From: Phymatolithon calcareum
Taxonomy: Eukaryota; Rhodophyta; Florideophyceae; Hapalidiales
Reading direction: 5' to 3'
Assembly: GCA_977006965.1 (NCBI GenBank)
Contig: OZ345367.1
Coordinates: forward strand, 2,232,001 to 2,296,000
DNA length: 64,000 nt
A program made the position numbers and the translations under genes. Shown here piece after piece: positions 62,660-64,000 of the stretch (position 1 is its first letter; every line of letters begins with the position of its first letter). The notes beneath the pieces were generated by a model that ran no database searches, was not told the origin of the DNA, and saw only the letters and a list, made by a program, of their open reading frames with translations.

Positions 62660-64000
62660 ATGCCTTTGCCAAGAGCCATTATGCGCGAACGCGACGCGGA
62701 GCAGAAGTTCATGCAGCAGCATCCTCCGGCGCTTGCTGAAAACGTTATCCGCAAGGTCCGCGCCTACTTGGACAAAGGTAAGCTTCCCTTTATCCCAGCC
62801 ATGCATTAGCCATCACGCAAGCAACTCACATTATTCCCCTCACACGCATCCACCCCAGACGGTGACTTTGTGATCGACTTCGAGAACTATTCGCGCCTCT
62901 ATGCCCTCATCGTCATTCTGCGAGACAATTCCAAACTCGGCTGGAAGGAATGCCAAGCACTTGCAGACTGCATGAAGATTGCCGCTCGTGGAACCGAAAT
63001 CGACAATGAGTCATTCATGAAGCTTTGCACCGACCTCGAAGCGAAATATGTTTCCACCAACGGCCCAGTTGTCGTGAAGCGTAGGCTCTGTTGCTGCGTC
63101 AACCCTGGTCCGGGGAACATCAAGGTCATGGAAGGCGACGTCATAGCGCACATGTCCATTTCCTTTGATAACGAAGGGGATCTCATAGTCGAGGCGAGCA
63201 CTTTCTCCAAAAAGACCCACAGGCTTGGTCTGTGCCTACCAACCATGGACAACTATTTCTTCAGAGAGGATTGCAAAGCGTTCATTGACTTCCTTTACGT
63301 CCTCGAAACAGGCGACAAGGTCGATCACACCACGTTCCTGTGTGCCATCGCGGTTCTCCGCAAGAAGTATAACTACGTCATACTCGGCGCGGACAATTTT
63401 GGTAAACCGCTTTTTGTCATAGTGGCATCGCGGGTACCTAATGACGAACCACTGCACCCGACCATCCAAAGGGCCGTGGATAGAATGCAGCTTGAAATGG
63501 AAGCCGAAGTGTCCTCCGGCAGCAGTGGCGGTGGCACAAACGGTGCAGCAATGCGCCTACCACGCTGTCCTTATCCCGGAATGCGATATACGCGGGCATT
63601 GCAAGAGTCAGGTCAAGCACAAGTGTACGCCGGCGTAAACAAGAGCGGGAAGAAGGTGGCGGTGAAGGTATTCTCAGGCGACGCAGAAAGCGCGGGTGAG
63701 ACCTATCGTATCGAGCTCCGCATGCTTCTGAAGATGCGTGAGCATCGAAATGTCATTGAGGTTCTCGAATTCTTCGAGACCCCCAAACCGGCCCTTGTCA
63801 CCCGTCTCATTGAGGGTGCTGGCGACATGAGCGATTACATTGAGCGGCACGGGAGTGTCAAAGAGGGCGAAGCGCTGCGCATCGCAGCGGAGCTCGCCGA
63901 CGGAATTGCGCATTTACATTCGAGCGGTATTGTGCATCGCGACCTCAAGCCCGCCAACATATTACTGCAGAAGTCATCAACGTCGGGAAAGTTGTCGCCG
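62660..64000 (+). CDS. Protein kinase with novel N-terminal region, two exons, 3' end outside the window
   Basis: Exon 1 (62660-62777, 39 codons and one base) and exon 2 (62859 onward) are joined across an 81-nt intron with GTAAGC at its 5' end and CACCCCAG at its 3' end. The joined frame is open for 420 codons to the window end. Residues 1-280 are not a known family to me; the junction segment DKDGDFVIDFENY resembles an EF-hand loop, but Asn replaces the usual Glu at position 12. A Gly/Ser-rich linker precedes the kinase. The kinase starts near residue 282: an unusual Gly-loop (QESGQAQVYAGV), VAVKVF with the ATP Lys, the alpha-C Glu in YRIELRML, and the catalytic loop HRDLKPANILL near 399. 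DFG and beyond lie outside the window. It resembles soluble Ser/Thr kinases. Confidence 0.9.
62778..62858 (+). other. Spliceosomal intron of the kinase gene, 81 nt
   Basis: The sequence from GTAAGCTTCC to CACCCCAG interrupts the coding frame. Removing it joins AAAG to ACGGTGAC as Lys-Asp-Gly-Asp in frame. It contains an in-frame TAG, so reading through it is excluded. Confidence 0.85.

Noticed and set aside
1-64000. CRISPR arrays, rRNA genes or bacterial operon signals
   Set aside because: No regularly spaced short repeats, rRNA motifs or Shine-Dalgarno-led gene clusters were seen. The content is eukaryotic.

Overview
The window looks like a piece of a repeat-rich nuclear genome of a eukaryote. 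It has LTR retrotransposons of copia and gypsy type, LINE 3' ends, TIR DNA transposons of MULE, pogo and piggyBac type, and a few long host-like genes. One of these, a kinase gene, has a single short GT-AG intron of 81 nt. Compact genes in a sea of nested transposons, with NB-ARC/TPR and Sel1-repeat proteins, would fit a large-celled alga such as a florideophyte red alga. That placement is inference; no marker in the window fixes the species. Both full LTR elements carry a primer-binding site complementary to a tRNA ending GGTGCTACCA, which resembles initiator tRNA-Met.

Layout. 1-3.0 kb: weak ORFs and a 58-nt foldback. 3.03-8.86 kb: a decayed copia element on the minus strand, with a 582-bp TRIM-like miniature LTR element (4069-4650) nested in its RNase H. 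8.9-13.1 kb: low-information sequence with weak ORFs. 13.2-17.6 kb: a large minus-strand gene with PH-like, helical, NB-ARC and 44-residue TPR regions, split by one in-frame TGA. 17.93-21.05 kb: a 3.1-kb element with ~107-bp TIRs and a 9-bp target duplication. It holds a histone-H3-fold gene (+) and a Sel1-repeat gene (-), tail to tail. 21.4-22.1 kb: a MITE-like MULE. 23.0-23.45 kb: three hairpins. 23.5-27.7 kb: a broken pogo-like transposase between candidate TIRs. 27.8-28.8 kb: a truncated MULE. 28.9-29.4 kb: a solo gypsy LTR. 30.2-36.1 kb: a gypsy chromovirus. 36.1-38.4 kb: a second copia relic. 38.4-46.1 kb: relics, including WD40-like and gypsy fragments. 46.1-49.2 kb: an apparently intact pogo-like transposon. 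49.3-52.1 kb: two piggyBac-like relics in tandem. 52.4-52.8 kb: a LINE 3' end. 53.3 kb: a tRNA-like sequence. 53.5-57.6 kb: a membrane/Sel1 gene, again split by one in-frame TGA. 58.7-61.1 kb: LINE relics, one interrupted by a 1.2-kb MULE. 62.66 kb to the end: a protein kinase gene that runs off the window.

The host-like genes are mainly scaffold-repeat and signalling proteins: NB-ARC/TPR, Sel1, and a kinase. The NB-ARC protein has the layout of an NLR-type sensor. The most unusual locus is the TIR element at 17.9-21.1 kb, where a histone H3 fold with a non-canonical N-terminal region travels with a Sel1-repeat protein whose first residues are encoded by the terminal repeat. Several insertions can be ordered from exact target duplications: the TRIM into copia-1, a MULE into a LINE, and the solo LTR.

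All calls come from reading motifs, repeats and reading frames by eye. No database search or alignment program was run, so family names rest on motifs.
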